Assembly (NCBI GenBank): GCA_023443455.1 | Contig: JAEZUE010000088.1 | Coordinates: forward strand, 1-32,025 | Reading direction: 5' to 3' | DNA from: Verrucomicrobiota bacterium | GTDB taxonomy: Bacteria; Verrucomicrobiota; Verrucomicrobiia; Opitutales; Opitutaceae | DNA: 32,025 bases | Part shown: piece after piece, positions 1 to 12,364 of the stretch | Numbering within the stretch: the stretch's first letter is position 1 | Layout of the letters: each line of letters opens with the position of its first letter | Made by a program: the position numbers and the translations under genes | Notes under the pieces: model-generated | Told to the model about the DNA's origin: nothing | What the model saw: the letters and a program-made list of their open reading frames with translations, nothing else | Databases searched by the model: none

Positions 1-101
1 CAGCTTGCCCCGGGCTGGGGCTGGTCTCTTCTCCGGTTTGTTTTTCATCACCCGATTGCTAACGCGATCGGCAAACCCGAGGCCAGCTCCCGCCTCTTAC
101 C

Positions 102-515
102 TCAATTCCTGTGGGACGGCTGTGAATGGAATGCAAGGCCCGCAAGACCCTCATCTTCCAGCCGCTGCCGAGTTAAATCGCTGACAAAATAGTTATGCAC
201 CCCTTCTACATATCCTATAGACTCATTCCACCCGTGCCTAGTATGCGCGCCAACACTATCAACATCGGCCACCCAGCGTTCCCCATTCCGCGCCGAGAAA
301 AAGGCTATTGCCTCCTCGCCCCAAGACGCAATGTAAAGCAGGTCGCAGGCATCTATGTCGTTCTTGCTGTATTCCCTGATTTTTCGAATGTGATAGCGAT
401 TACCACTGCCTGCCGTTACATACCTGTTACTCCGTTCCCAGCCTGCTCTTCTCAATATCTCAACTACCGAGTCAAGCGCTTGGCTTTCCAGTGGCGAATC
501 GATCGCCGGGGCGAA
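102..515 (-). pseudogene. C-terminal remnant of a possible PD-(D/E)XK endonuclease-like protein
   Basis: An open frame of about 138 codons whose only candidate starts are internal (a TTG at 455). Its 5' side runs straight into the repeat unit at 511-544, where it meets an in-frame stop (516-518). The peptide around RKIREYSKNDIDACDLLYI, followed by a strand with FFSARNGERW, resembles the C-terminal half of small PD-(D/E)XK-like nucleases related to intron-encoded enzymes, in which a 'ys..DiD...vY' segment precedes a 'vYliP'-like strand. That is recollection of a family pattern, not an alignment. The catalytic N-terminal part is missing. I read it as a gene decapitated by the IS-like element next to it. 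It could also be chance coding. Base composition is lower in GC than in the following genes, in keeping with acquired DNA. Confidence 0.35.
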
Positions 516-581
516 TTAAGGGGTCATTACGATATGTTTGTGGTAGTGCGAATTAAGGAGTCATTACGATATGTTTGTGGT
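511..581 (+). repeat. Two direct 34-bp repeats (left terminus of the IS-like element)
   Basis: Copies at 511-544 and 548-581 with a 37-bp period differ only at one base (G at 522 against A at 559). Each starts GCGAATTAAGG and contains GTCATTACGATATG. The first copy also supplies the stop codon that closes the truncated minus-strand frame. Confidence 0.85.
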
Positions 582-715
582 CGTATCGGAACGCTCCTAA
601 ACAACCACATTTTGATGGGGGTCGACGGCAGGATGAGCCGCAATGTTGCCGCGTGAGATTGCCTCCAGGGGCCGCCCCAACGCCTCGAGGCTTCACAAGA
701 GCCCTATTGCAAACT

Positions 716-769
716 TATCGTAATGACCCCTTGTTCCGGGTCTATCGTAATGACCCCTTGTTCCGGGTC
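716..769 (+). repeat. Two perfect tandem 27-bp repeats (right terminus of the IS-like element)
   Basis: Identical head-to-tail units at 716-742 and 743-769. The first 17 bases of each (TATCGTAATGACCCCTT) are the reverse complement of the core in the left-end repeats. With only two units and no spacers, this is not a CRISPR. Confidence 0.9.
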
Positions 770-787
770 CCGCGGAACGTCCGCGCA

Positions 788-821
788 TGAAAAAGCCGCG
801 GCCTTGGCAGGTCCGCGGCTT
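788..821 (-). terminator. Rho-independent terminator of the PEP-CTERM gene
   Basis: A perfect 9-bp GC-rich stem (AAGCCGCGG at 793-801 with CCGCGGCTT at 813-821) and an 11-nt loop are followed, on the minus strand, by a run of five T (790-794). It lies 23 bp past the stop of the minus-strand gene at 845. Confidence 0.85.
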
Positions 822-844
822 GGGGAAAGACTTCTGCAGCGCGA

Positions 845-1480
845 TCAACGCCGGCGCCGCCAGACCGCCAGGCCCAACGCCGCCGCACCGAACAACATCG
901 CATAGGTCGACGGCTCCGGGATGACGGTGCCGTTGATGCGGAACGGAACATCGTACGACGACTGCTGCGCAAACGTCCCGGTGTTATTGACCGACATATT
1001 GCCATCGGCATACATTTCGGACCCGAACTTCGAATACCAATCGTACTCCTGATCACCGCCCCCCGCATAGACCACCAAACCGTAGGTGGTACCGGCGGTG
1101 AGATTGACCGGCGACATCGTGACATTCTTCCAACTGAGCAAGAAGGTATTGAACTGCGGATCGTCGGCGGCGAGGAAACCGGAGGACAACGCCGTGCCGG
1201 TCGGCTGGAGCCCCTTCGGCCATACTTCCGCGAGATCATAGATCCACACGGTGAGCCCGTTGGTCGTCGTGGCCGCCTGATCAATGGTGAAATCAACCGA
1301 AGAGACGCTCCAATCCGCAGTCGCCTTAAACGTCTGCATGATCGTGTAGTTCGTGTAGAACGGCTGTTTATAGGTCGTGCCGCCACTGTTGAAGAAATCG
1401 AATTCCGTGAGGATCGTCTGGGCGCGGCCGACCGAGGCCGATACCAGCGCGACCAAGGCAAGGCTGAGTAGTTTTCGCAT
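845..1480 (-). CDS. PEP-CTERM sorting domain-containing exported protein
   Basis: A 211-residue secreted protein. The start chosen (ATG at 1480) begins an N-terminal signal peptide, MRKLLSLALVALVSASVGRA; a longer in-frame start at 1621 would bury it. The mature part is a Ser/Thr/Gly/Asn-rich beta-type domain with a 'NLTAGTTYGLVVY' segment, as seen in extracellular beta-sandwich proteins of this class. The C-terminus has the tripartite PEP-CTERM signal: the motif VIPEPSTYAM, a hydrophobic helix (LFGAAALGLAVW) and a basic RRRR tail. In known systems this is processed by an exosortase and often accompanies exopolysaccharide-associated surface proteins. No exosortase is in the window. It is monocistronic, with its own terminator, and no clear ribosome-binding site. 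The molecular function is unknown. Confidence 0.9.
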   Translation of the reverse strand: MRKLLSLALVALVSASVGRAQTILTEFDFFNSGGTTYKQPFYTNYTIMQTFKATADWSVSSVDFTIDQAATTTNGLTVWIYDLAEVWPKGLQPTGTALSSGFLAADDPQFNTFLLSWKNVTMSPVNLTAGTTYGLVVYAGGGDQEYDWYSKFGSEMYADGNMSVNNTGTFAQQSSYDVPFRINGTVIPEPSTYAMLFGAAALGLAVWRRRR

Positions 1481-2288
1481 GTTTGTGATGGGGGACAAAT
1501 CGTTGGGGGTTGCAGTGATCGTCGCGCTCCCAAGACCCCACCCATGAAACCGGCGAAGCCTTTGATTACCGCGATCGACAGCAGCATCCGCGGCGGGTCG
1601 GGACCAATGCAAACCGTTCAAGCAGGGCGAGGGTTTTCATAAGCCGACTAACCACGCCTAATCACATTCTCTTATTCGCAAAATGAGCCAAAGGGCAGGA
1701 TTGAAGACGTCAGGTTTTGACTCCTGACAACTGAGCTCGACCGAAGGATGATCGGAGGGGCGCACACTGAGTCGCGGAGTACGCAGAGAGTCCGCGCCTT
1801 TCCGCCTGCCCAAACCCTCCGCGTTCTCTGCGCCTCCGCTCTGCCGTTCGGCGACCACGTCAGGCACTTAAGGGGTCAAACCCTAATGTCTGTTATTTTG
1901 GCGTCAAGGCCGTTTGCTCCAGTCGCTCCCGGCTTGCAGGGCGCGCCCAGGACATACGTCCGTCGCGTTTCTGAAATGGCCGACGCAACCATGACACCTG
2001 CCGAGCGGCTCGCCCCCGATAAGAAACAACCCGGCAACCCTAGAAACGGCAGTTTGGACAGGTCACAGAGGCAGTCGAAAGCCGGAAAGGGAACACGGAG
2101 AGATGTTCTGAAAATCAACGTCGCGAGTTGGAGCACTCTCCCCGAGGTGAGCCGCAGGTCGGACCATTTCCTCTCAGAGCTTTCTGTGCTCCCGAGCCTT
2201 GCCTCCGAGCCCTCTGTGTCCAACTGCCGAATTTGGGGTAACTGAACATCGTGACGTTTCTCGAAGCGGGCACTGGCTCGGGGTTGCC
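1481..2288. other. Non-coding, repeat-bearing intergenic region
   Basis: About 800 bp without a convincing gene. Frames on both strands here encode low-complexity, family-less peptides and overlap one another. The region holds a small inverted repeat (GTCAGG at 1709-1714 with CCTGAC at 1723-1728), a 'TAAGGGGTCAAACCCTAA'-type short palindrome near 1868-1886, and two copies of the degenerate 'cacagagggcacggag'-type repeat (about 1768-1842 and 2061-2221). The promoter of the PEP-CTERM gene must lie near 1481-1600, but I see no strong -35/-10 pair. Confidence 0.6.
2061..2221. repeat. Degenerate 'GGTCACAGAGG...CCTCTGTGTCC' inverted repeat unit
   Basis: The left arm near 2061-2072 (GGTCACAGAGGC) is complementary with mismatches to the right arm near 2209-2221 (GCCCTCTGTGTCC), with further Cacggag/ctccg-type matches inside. 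It belongs to the same family as the better preserved copy at 26474-26600. Confidence 0.55.
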
Positions 2289-3395
2289 CTACTCCCAGCC
2301 CATCAGCTTGGACAGGTAGGGGATGAGTTCAGCGGCGTTTTTCTTGGACTGGGCGCGGTTGGGGTGCCAGTCGGCGCCGAAGCCGAGGGCGCCTTGGGCG
2401 CTGAGCTCGAAGTAGGTCACGCGTCCGGGTGCCTTTTCGGCGAGTTTGGACTGCACCTGGGCGAGCGCATCTCGGAGGGCATCGCTGTTGTTCATCGGGC
2501 CCTGCAACAGCACGAGCTTGGCGTCCGGATACTGAACCAGGAGGTTTCCGGCGAAGGCGGCGTAGGCCTCGACGTATTTCGCCTCGTTCACACCCTTGGT
2601 GCTGAAGTCGTTTGTGCCGAGGTTGATGCAGATCAGGTGCGGCACGAACTGAGCCGGATCCCACATCGGCTTTTCCTGTTTGAAGAACAGGTGCGGATAG
2701 ACCATCGGCATGGCATCGGGGCTGCCGTCACGCGGTCCGTCGTAGTTGCGGAGCATGCCGATGCCGGAGCGGGCGACCACCATGTAGTCGGCCTGCAGGG
2801 CCCGCACGGTAAGCCCGGTGTAGTTCTCGCAGAAGTTCTCGGTGGCCGGGGTGAAGTGCTCGTTGGGGTCCTCCGCCTCGACGCCATAACCGCAGGTGAT
2901 CGAGTCACCGACAAACAGGATACGGCGGTCCGGTTCGGCGCCCCAGGGAAGCACGGTGCCGCCATCGCCGAGAATGAAGCCGCGGAACTGGATCAGCCCC
3001 ACCATTCCCTCCGTGGCACGCACGACTTCGACGGTGTGCTCGCCGGGAACGAGATCGGCGGCGAGGGAATAGACACCGTCGGCCGCATCGAGCCGGAGCT
3101 TCTTCGTCGACTTTCCGTCGACCCAGACCACCACGGAATTCTCGTGGTTCTCGGCCGTCATCTTCATCGTCACCGCGGTGCCCTTGAAGCGCATCCGGAT
3201 GCGGGCGCCGCTCCAGCCCATCGTGACCTGCTTCGCGCCGTGGCGCTCGATGCGGCCGCTGTAGAGCAGCTCGGCGGTGTCGGGTGTCACCGAGACCGTG
3301 GGCTTGGCGGAGGCGAAGGGCGCGGCGAGAGCGGCGACCAGGGCCAACGAAACAACGGCGAGGAAACGAGGGATACGGGACGACGGGGGGTTCAT
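2289..3395 (-). CDS. Secreted SGNH/GDSL hydrolase of carbohydrate esterase family 2 type
   Basis: A 368-residue exported esterase. The start at 3395 opens a signal peptide (MNPPSSRIPRFLAVVSLALV, ending near ASA at residue 30); the longer frame up to 3572 lacks sense as an N-terminus. Residues ~35-145 form an all-beta domain. Residues ~158-368 are an SGNH hydrolase domain: FVGDSITCGYG with the nucleophile Ser165, the block III motif LGTNDFS with Asn262, and a C-terminal DWHP with His344. The combination of an N-terminal jelly-roll-like domain and a GDSITCGYG block is characteristic of CE2 esterases, which remove acetyl groups from xylan or gluco-oligosaccharides. A periplasmic or secreted polysaccharide deacetylase role is therefore likely. 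It stands alone, between two repeat-rich spacers, with no obvious SD. Confidence 0.88.
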   Translation of the reverse strand: MNPPSSRIPRFLAVVSLALVAALAAPFASAKPTVSVTPDTAELLYSGRIERHGAKQVTMGWSGARIRMRFKGTAVTMKMTAENHENSVVVWVDGKSTKKLRLDAADGVYSLAADLVPGEHTVEVVRATEGMVGLIQFRGFILGDGGTVLPWGAEPDRRILFVGDSITCGYGVEAEDPNEHFTPATENFCENYTGLTVRALQADYMVVARSGIGMLRNYDGPRDGSPDAMPMVYPHLFFKQEKPMWDPAQFVPHLICINLGTNDFSTKGVNEAKYVEAYAAFAGNLLVQYPDAKLVLLQGPMNNSDALRDALAQVQSKLAEKAPGRVTYFELSAQGALGFGADWHPNRAQSKKNAAELIPYLSKLMGWE

Positions 3396-3584
3396 CGCGG
3401 AAGAGAAAAGGCGGGGAATATGGCGACGGCGAGCCGGTTTCTGGGGAGGGCTGCACAGCGCGCGGACGAGCACCGGTGGCGAAGGGGTGGACGGGGCTTC
3501 GCCGTCCACAGGAACCACGGACTGAAACGCTTCGCGATCCAGCCACGAGGGCTTCGGGCTGAACCGACACACCGCAGTCCGGCG

Positions 3585-3757
3585 CGGTCACAGAGGCAGA
3601 GGAGTGGCGGAAGGTGACCACAGAGGGGAACTTGGGTATTCGCAATGTGGTCCGGCCTACTCACCCCAATGGTGAACCTCTCCGGCTTCTAGTTTTCTCC
3701 GCACTCTCCGTGTTCTCGTGCCTTGGCTCCGTGCCCTCAGTGTCCGATTGCTGGATT
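3585..3757. repeat. Degenerate 'cacagagg...ctccgtg' repeat copy
   Basis: The left part (3588-3630) carries GGTCACAGAGGCAGAGGAG and ACCACAGAGGGGAA. The right part (3695-3755) carries TTCTCCGCACTCTCCGTG and GGCTCCGTGCCCTCAGTGTCC. The two halves are imperfectly complementary. Same family as 2061-2221 and 26474-26600. Confidence 0.5.
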
Positions 3758-4025
3758 CGGGATCATGCCCTTGCGGGTGAGCGAGTGGGCGGCGCGCTTC
3801 CATTTGGCGCCGACCGTCAAGGTCAGCGAGATTGGGCTCGAGCAGGGGAGCGGGTGGAGCCGGGGAGCGCAGGCAGGGGCGCCTGCGCCACGCGTTGGCG
3901 TGCCGACCGGTAATTGCCGAGCGGGCATTGCGTCGGCCGCCGTGTCGGAGACGCCGGGCTCGGGCTGGGAGTGGGCGCGGCCCCGACCGCAGGCACGCTT
4001 CATCCTAGATTCTGCAGTTCGGCTT

Positions 4026-4160
4026 AACCGAAAGGAACACAAGGAGAGGTTCTTCCATCACAATGAGCACCACCGGATCGCGCACCTGCCGGGTGAAGCC
4101 CCCAATGACAGAGCCTCAATGAATTCTCTCTCTGTGATCTATGCGTTCTTTGCGGTTCAA
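4026..4160. repeat. Degenerate 'ACCGAAAGGAACACAAGGAG' / 'CTCTCTGTGATC...TTCTTTGCGGTT' repeat copy
   Basis: The left arm AACCGAAAGGAACACAAGGA (4024-4043) faces a right arm with TCTCTGTGATCTATGCGTTC and TTTGCGGTT (4130-4155). It is an imperfect inverted repeat of the type dispersed through this window. No protein-coding content. Confidence 0.45.
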
Positions 4161-4263
4161 TTGCGGTTTTAAGGTTTATGGCGGTGGCGAGGCACCGCAC
4201 TCCACGAAAGGCCATCTCGTCGCGATGGCCCACAGATGGACCGGTCGGAGAAGGGTCCTACCT

Positions 4264-4296
4264 GCAAAACAGCCGCAGCGTTTCGGCTGCGGCTGT
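4264..4296 (-). terminator. Second hairpin terminator downstream of gltD
   Basis: A perfect 11-bp stem (ACAGCCGCAGC at 4269-4279 with GCTGCGGCTGT at 4286-4296) with a 6-nt loop is followed on the minus strand by TTTT (4266-4269 complement). It sits about 80 bp past the gltD stop and may back up the nearer hairpin. Confidence 0.6.
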
Positions 4297-4336
4297 CGGA
4301 GAGTGGTTCGCTGAATGGTTTCGCCATCCAGCTACG

Positions 4337-4363
4337 GGAAAAGGGCGTCGCGAGCGACGCCCC
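4337..4363 (-). terminator. Rho-independent terminator of the gltBD operon
   Basis: An 8-bp stem (GGGCGTCG at 4343-4350 with CGACGCCC at 4355-4362) and a 4-nt loop are followed on the minus strand by TTTTC (4338-4342). It lies 12 bp beyond the gltD stop. The unit GTAGGGGCGTCGCTCGCGAC also looks like a dispersed REP-type palindrome, so it may be a repeat recruited as a terminator. Confidence 0.75.
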
Positions 4364-4374
4364 TACGATGCGTG

Positions 4375-5859
4375 TTACGGCAACTCGGAGACGCCCATCA
4401 GGTAACGGTCGCACTCGCGGGCGACGGCGCGGCCTTCGTTGATGGCCCAGACGACGAGGCTCTGGCCGCGGCGGCAATCGCCGGCGGCGAAAACTCCGGG
4501 GACGGCGGTGGTGAACTTGCCGTACTCGGCCTTGATGTTGGAGCGCGGGTCGGTCTCGAGGTTGAGGTCCTTGAGGAGCGCCTGCTCCGGCCCGAGGAAG
4601 CCCATGGCGAGCAGGACGAGCTGCGCGGGGATGGTCTTCTCGGTGCCGGCCTGCTCGACGGGGACGAACTGGCCCTTTTCGTTCTTCTCCCACTTGATCT
4701 CGACGATGGTGAGCTCCTTGAGGGCGCCGTTTTCGTCGCCGATGAACTTCTTCACCGTGGTGAGATAGATGCGGGGATCGCTGCCCTGCTTGGCGGCGGC
4801 CTCTTCCTGGCCGTAGTCGACCTTGAGGGTCTTGGGCCACTCGGGCCACGGGTTGTTCGGCTGACGCTCGAGCGGGGGCTTCGGCATGATCTCGATCTGG
4901 ATCACGCTCTTGCAGCCCTGACGAATGGAGGAGCCGACGCAGTCGGTGCCGGTGTCACCACCGCCGATGACAACGACGTCCTTGCCGGCGGCGTTGATCG
5001 GGGCGGAAGCGGGGCTGCCGGCGAGCAAGGCCTTGGTGTTGGCGGTGAGGTACTCCATGGCGAAGTGCACGCCCTTGAGGGAGCGGCCTTCGATCGGGAG
5101 ATCACGAGGCTGGGTGGCGCCGGTGCAAAGCACGACGGCGTCGTACTCCTTCTGGAGCATCTGCACCTCGACATTTTCGCCGACGGTGGCGTTGCAGATG
5201 AACTTCACGCCTTCCTGCTCGAGCAGCTTGATGCGGCGCAGGACGACCTCCTGCTTGTCGAGCTTCATGTTCGGGATGCCGTACATGAGCAGGCCGCCCG
5301 GGCGGTCGGCGCGTTCGAAGACGGTGACGCTGTGGCCGGCCTTGTTGAGCTGGGCCGCGGCGGCGAGGCCGGCGGGACCGGAGCCGATCACGGCGACCTT
5401 CTTGCCGGTGCGGACCTTCGGCTGCTCGGGGTTGACCCAACCCTCCTCGAAGCCCTTGTCGATGATCGAGCACTCGATGTTCTTGATCGTGACGGGCGGG
5501 TTGATGATGCCGAGGGTGCAGGAGCCTTCACAGGGGGCCGGGCAAACGCGGCCGGTGAACTCCGGGAAATTGTTCGTGCGGTGCAGGCGGCTGAGCGCCT
5601 CTTCCCACAGGCCGCGGAAGACGAGGTCGTTCCACTCGGGGATGAGGTTGTTGATCGGGCAACCCGACGCCATGCCGCCGATGAGCTTGCCGGTATGGCA
5701 GAACGGAATACCGCAGTCCATGCAACGGGCGCCCTGGTTGCGCAGCGCCTTCTCCTCCATGTGGAGATGGAATTCCTTCCAGTCGCGCACCCGCTCGAGC
5801 GGCGGACGGTCGACGGGAATTTCGCGGAGGTACTCGATGAATCCGGTTGGCTTGCCCAT
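4375..5859 (-). CDS. gltD: Glutamate synthase (NADPH) small subunit
   Basis: A 494-residue subunit that oxidises NADPH and passes electrons through FAD and Fe-S centres to GltB, which makes two glutamates from glutamine and 2-oxoglutarate. The N-terminal ~140 residues hold the cysteine-rich ferredoxin-like region (CMDCGIPFCHTG, later GCPINNLIPEWNDL and CPAPCEGSC). The FAD-binding Rossmann motif VIGSGPAGLAAAAQL is near residue 155, and the NADPH-binding VVIGGGDTGTDCVG near residue 295. Towards the C-terminus, FAAGDCRRGQSLVVWAINEGR is the usual second FAD-contact motif. The length is normal for the family. It lies 55 bp downstream of gltB on the same strand, so co-transcription is likely, with a terminator right after it. 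The spacer upstream contains a short A/T-rich repeat in place of a normal SD. Confidence 0.97.
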   Translation of the reverse strand: MGKPTGFIEYLREIPVDRPPLERVRDWKEFHLHMEEKALRNQGARCMDCGIPFCHTGKLIGGMASGCPINNLIPEWNDLVFRGLWEEALSRLHRTNNFPEFTGRVCPAPCEGSCTLGIINPPVTIKNIECSIIDKGFEEGWVNPEQPKVRTGKKVAVIGSGPAGLAAAAQLNKAGHSVTVFERADRPGGLLMYGIPNMKLDKQEVVLRRIKLLEQEGVKFICNATVGENVEVQMLQKEYDAVVLCTGATQPRDLPIEGRSLKGVHFAMEYLTANTKALLAGSPASAPINAAGKDVVVIGGGDTGTDCVGSSIRQGCKSVIQIEIMPKPPLERQPNNPWPEWPKTLKVDYGQEEAAAKQGSDPRIYLTTVKKFIGDENGALKELTIVEIKWEKNEKGQFVPVEQAGTEKTIPAQLVLLAMGFLGPEQALLKDLNLETDPRSNIKAEYGKFTTAVPGVFAAGDCRRGQSLVVWAINEGRAVARECDRYLMGVSELP

Positions 5860-5875
5860 GGGAGGTTAGGCTATC

Positions 5876-5902
5876 TGAGATTTGCGATTTGTGATTTGAG
5901 AT
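5876..5902 (-). repeat. 'caaatcacaaatcgcaaatc' repeat in the gltB-gltD spacer
   Basis: On the minus strand this reads as four near-repeats of CAAATCN2-3, ending 17 bp before the gltD start. It is the same family as the AATCGAAAATC units before urtD (25655-25687) and ureB (27958-27982), and in the same orientation relative to the downstream gene. Confidence 0.6.
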
Positions 5903-5914
5903 GCGCGAAGCGCC

Positions 5915-10534
<4,620 letters not shown>

Positions 10535-10599
10535 TCCAAAAAAGGTGGTCGGAGGGAGACGGAGGGTCACTGTGGGAGACCCGTTTGAAGGGAGTCACC

Positions 10600-10626
10600 A
10601 AAAAACACGCGATGGTGCGGTTTTTT
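10600..10626 (-). terminator. Possible bidirectional hairpin terminator between the glutaredoxin gene and gltB
   Basis: AAAAAAC-A-CGC (10600-10610) pairs with GCG-GTTTTTT (10617-10626) with one bulged A and a 6-nt loop. On the minus strand it yields a stem ending in TTTTTT, which would end the glutaredoxin transcript 65 bp upstream of gltB. The stem is A/T-heavy and short in G/C, so it is a weak prediction. Confidence 0.4.
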
Positions 10627-10731
10627 TCTGGCAACGGCTCGCGCGGAAACCTTTTCGAGATCCCGCGTGAACTCGGGGGGGGCCGACTTTGGAATCGGGT
10701 CGGCGGTGGCCGGGAGGAAGCCGACGAGCCG

Positions 10732-11070
10732 CTAGAAAAAGCGGATCGCGTCGCCGGACGAAGGCGCTTGCTCGGCCTCGTGGCTGCAACCGGCATCGAT
10801 GGGCGCCTCGGGCTCGGCCGAGTTCGGTTGCACGAGATTGTTGGCGAGAAGGTAGTTTTCGACCTCCTCGCCGCTGACGTCGGCGAGCATGACGCCGTCG
10901 ACCTCCACGCAGGGGGAAAGCGGCTGACCTGATTTTCGCACCATCTCGGCGTAGAAGTCGGGGTTGTTGAAGATGTCGCAGTCCTCGAAATCGAGACCGT
11001 ATTTGCGAAGGATCGCACGTACCCCGTTGCTCCAGCCGCAATGCGGCTTCAGGTAGGCTTTGATGTTCAT
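10732..11070 (-). CDS. Glutaredoxin-like thiol protein
   Basis: A 112-residue cytoplasmic thioredoxin-fold protein. The start at 11070 (MNIKAYLKPHCGWSNGVRAI) puts the redox site close to the N-terminus, as in glutaredoxins; an upstream in-frame ATG at 11187 would add a meaningless leader. The active site is Cys11-Gly-Trp-Ser14, so only one cysteine of the usual CxxC is present and it would act in a monothiol manner. A second landmark is the PLSPCVEVDGVMLADVSGEE segment, which contains the family's cis-proline and glutathione-contact region. A 25-residue acidic tail with one further Cys follows. It is upstream of gltBD on the same strand and divergent from the epimerase gene; whether it serves the Fe-S/redox needs of GltBD is only a guess. 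Confidence 0.85.
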   Translation of the reverse strand: MNIKAYLKPHCGWSNGVRAILRKYGLDFEDCDIFNNPDFYAEMVRKSGQPLSPCVEVDGVMLADVSGEEVENYLLANNLVQPNSAEPEAPIDAGCSHEAEQAPSSGDAIRFF

Positions 11071-11235
11071 ACAGGCGTGGGGATGGGAGAAGGATTTGGT
11101 GTAGGGAAAGGCGGCGCAAAGACCGGCCTCAAGCCCCAACCTTAGTGAAACTCCCACATCCGCAACCACGCAGCGCGCCAAGCGCACCGGCTTTTTTCTA
11201 GCCGCTGCCCCGCGCTTCGCCTACATCCTGCGCCC

Positions 11236-12249
11236 ATGAAGCTCCTCGTGACCGGCGCCGCCGGGTTCATCGGTTCGCACGTCTGCCAGCGCCTGCTCGC
11301 CCGGCCCGGCAACGCCGAGGTCCTCGGGGTCGACAACGTCAACGACTACTACTCGACCGCGCTCAAGGAGGCCCGGCTCGCGCGGCTCGACGGGCTCGAG
11401 GGCTTCCGTTTCGTGCGCGCCGATTTCGCCGACGCCACCGCGATCGACACGATCGTCACCGGGTTCAAACCCGACTACATCATCCACCTCGGCGCCCAGG
11501 CCGGGGTGCGCTACAGCCTCACCCATCCCGAGGCGTACGTGCACAGCAACCTCGTCGGCTTCGCCAACATCCTCGAGTCGGCCCGGCGCCACCCGCCCAA
11601 GCACCTCGTCTTCGCCTCCTCCTCCAGCGTTTACGGCGCGGGGGTGATACCCCCCTTCCGCGAAGACGCCGTGAGCGAACCGCTCTCCTTCTACGCCGCC
11701 ACCAAACGCGCCAACGAGCACATGGCGTACAGCTACGCCCACGTGCACGGCCTGCGCTGCACCGGCCTGCGTTTCTTCACCGTCTACGGACCATGGGGGC
11801 GCCCGGACATGACGCCCATCATGTTCTCCCGCGCCATCTTGGCCGGCCAGAAGATCAAGCTCTGGAACCACGGCAAATACCGCCGCGACTTCACCTTCGT
11901 CGACGACATCGCCGAGGGCATCGTCAAACTGGCACTACATCCGGGTCCGGCCCCCGAAGCCGCCGCGGGCACACGCCCGGCCGCGCCCTACGAGGTCTTC
12001 AACATCGGCCACAACCGACCGGTCGAGATGCTGCTCTTCGTGCAGATGCTCGAGGCGCTGCTCGGCCGGGAGGCCGACATCGAGCTGCTCCCGCCCCAGC
12101 CCACCGAGATGCCCGAGACCTGCGCCGATCTCACCCGCATCAAGGCCGCGGTCGGCTACGAACCGCAGACCTCGCTCGACGAGGGTCTGCGCCGGCTCGT
12201 GGAGTGGGTCCGCGACTACTACGGGGCCGACGGCGACGCCCGTACCTGA
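11236..12249 (+). CDS. UDP-glucuronate 4-epimerase-like NAD-dependent sugar epimerase
   Basis: A 337-residue extended short-chain dehydrogenase. The N-terminal NAD-binding motif TGAAGFIG spans residues 6-13. The catalytic elements are the serine run in VFASSSSVYG (residues 126-134) and Tyr153-x3-Lys157 (YAATK). The FTVYGPWGRPDMTP segment (181-194) is typical of UDP-glucuronate 4-epimerases, which make UDP-galacturonate for surface polysaccharides; related UDP-glucose 4-epimerases usually differ here. DFTFVDDIAEG and the NIGHN segment are normal for the family. Start: ATG at 11236, no SD. It is transcribed away from the glutaredoxin gene across a 165-bp intergenic region and faces the TPR genes head-on. 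The exact substrate cannot be settled from the sequence alone. Confidence 0.85.
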   Translation: MKLLVTGAAGFIGSHVCQRLLARPGNAEVLGVDNVNDYYSTALKEARLARLDGLEGFRFVRADFADATAIDTIVTGFKPDYIIHLGAQAGVRYSLTHPEAYVHSNLVGFANILESARRHPPKHLVFASSSSVYGAGVIPPFREDAVSEPLSFYAATKRANEHMAYSYAHVHGLRCTGLRFFTVYGPWGRPDMTPIMFSRAILAGQKIKLWNHGKYRRDFTFVDDIAEGIVKLALHPGPAPEAAAGTRPAAPYEVFNIGHNRPVEMLLFVQMLEALLGREADIELLPPQPTEMPETCADLTRIKAAVGYEPQTSLDEGLRRLVEWVRDYYGADGDART

Positions 12250-12322
12250 TCCCGGGGCGAAGCAACCGGTGGCGTCGCACGTCGAGCGACGCACGCGACC
12301 CCACCGGCGATCCGGCGATGGC

Positions 12323-12364
12323 GAACACAGATTTTTGTCCCGATCGGGACAAAAATCTGTGTTC
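12323..12364. repeat. 42-bp perfect palindrome between convergent genes
   Basis: Both arms are exact reverse complements with no spacer. The left arm runs GAACACAGATTTTTGTCCC, the centre is CGATCG, and the right arm mirrors it. It begins 74 bp past the epimerase stop and lies 180 bp before the end of the convergent TPR gene. It could act as a two-way terminator or cruciform, but there is no T-tract after the stem base, so a classical intrinsic terminator is not certain. A protein-binding site or a dispersed repeat are the alternatives. Confidence 0.8.

Larger units (their letters stand above)
511..769. mobile_element. IS-like remnant or MITE: paired multi-repeat inverted termini without a transposase
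   Basis: The left end has two 34-bp direct repeats (511-544 and 548-581, one mismatch). The right end has two perfect tandem 27-bp repeats (716-742 and 743-769). The 17-bp core AAGGGGTCATTACGATA at 518-534 recurs exactly in inverted orientation at 716-732 and 743-759. Several repeated binding sites at each end, inverted with respect to each other, are typical of IS21-family elements, whose ends carry multiple transposase-binding repeats. Only about 130 bp lie between the two ends, with no recognisable istA/istB, so this would be an internally deleted copy or a non-autonomous derivative. The family assignment is inference. Confidence 0.55.
3396..4374. other. Roughly 1-kb non-coding region with repeats and minus-strand terminators
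   Basis: No frame here looks like a real protein. The content is two copies of the 'cacagaggg' repeat family (about 3585-3757 and 4026-4160), a G-rich segment at 3840-3900, and two hairpins with T-tracts on the minus strand (4264-4296, 4337-4363) that serve gltD. A short minus-strand frame near 3737-3830 has an arginine/lysine-rich peptide of no family I know. Confidence 0.6.

Noticed and set aside
511..769. CRISPR array
   Set aside because: Only two units per side, tandem or with tiny gaps, no unique spacers of constant length, and no cas genes.
1748..2245. Possible small gene in the spacer before the esterase gene
   Set aside because: The frame runs through two degenerate repeat copies, gives low-complexity peptide, and overlaps a similar frame on the other strand.
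2199..3617. A 472-codon plus-strand frame opposite the esterase gene
   Set aside because: The minus-strand esterase has a signal peptide and full SGNH motifs; the plus-strand product has none.
3614..4172. Possible short genes between the esterase gene and gltD
   Set aside because: The frames overlap each other and the 'cacagaggg' repeats, with no start context or known family.
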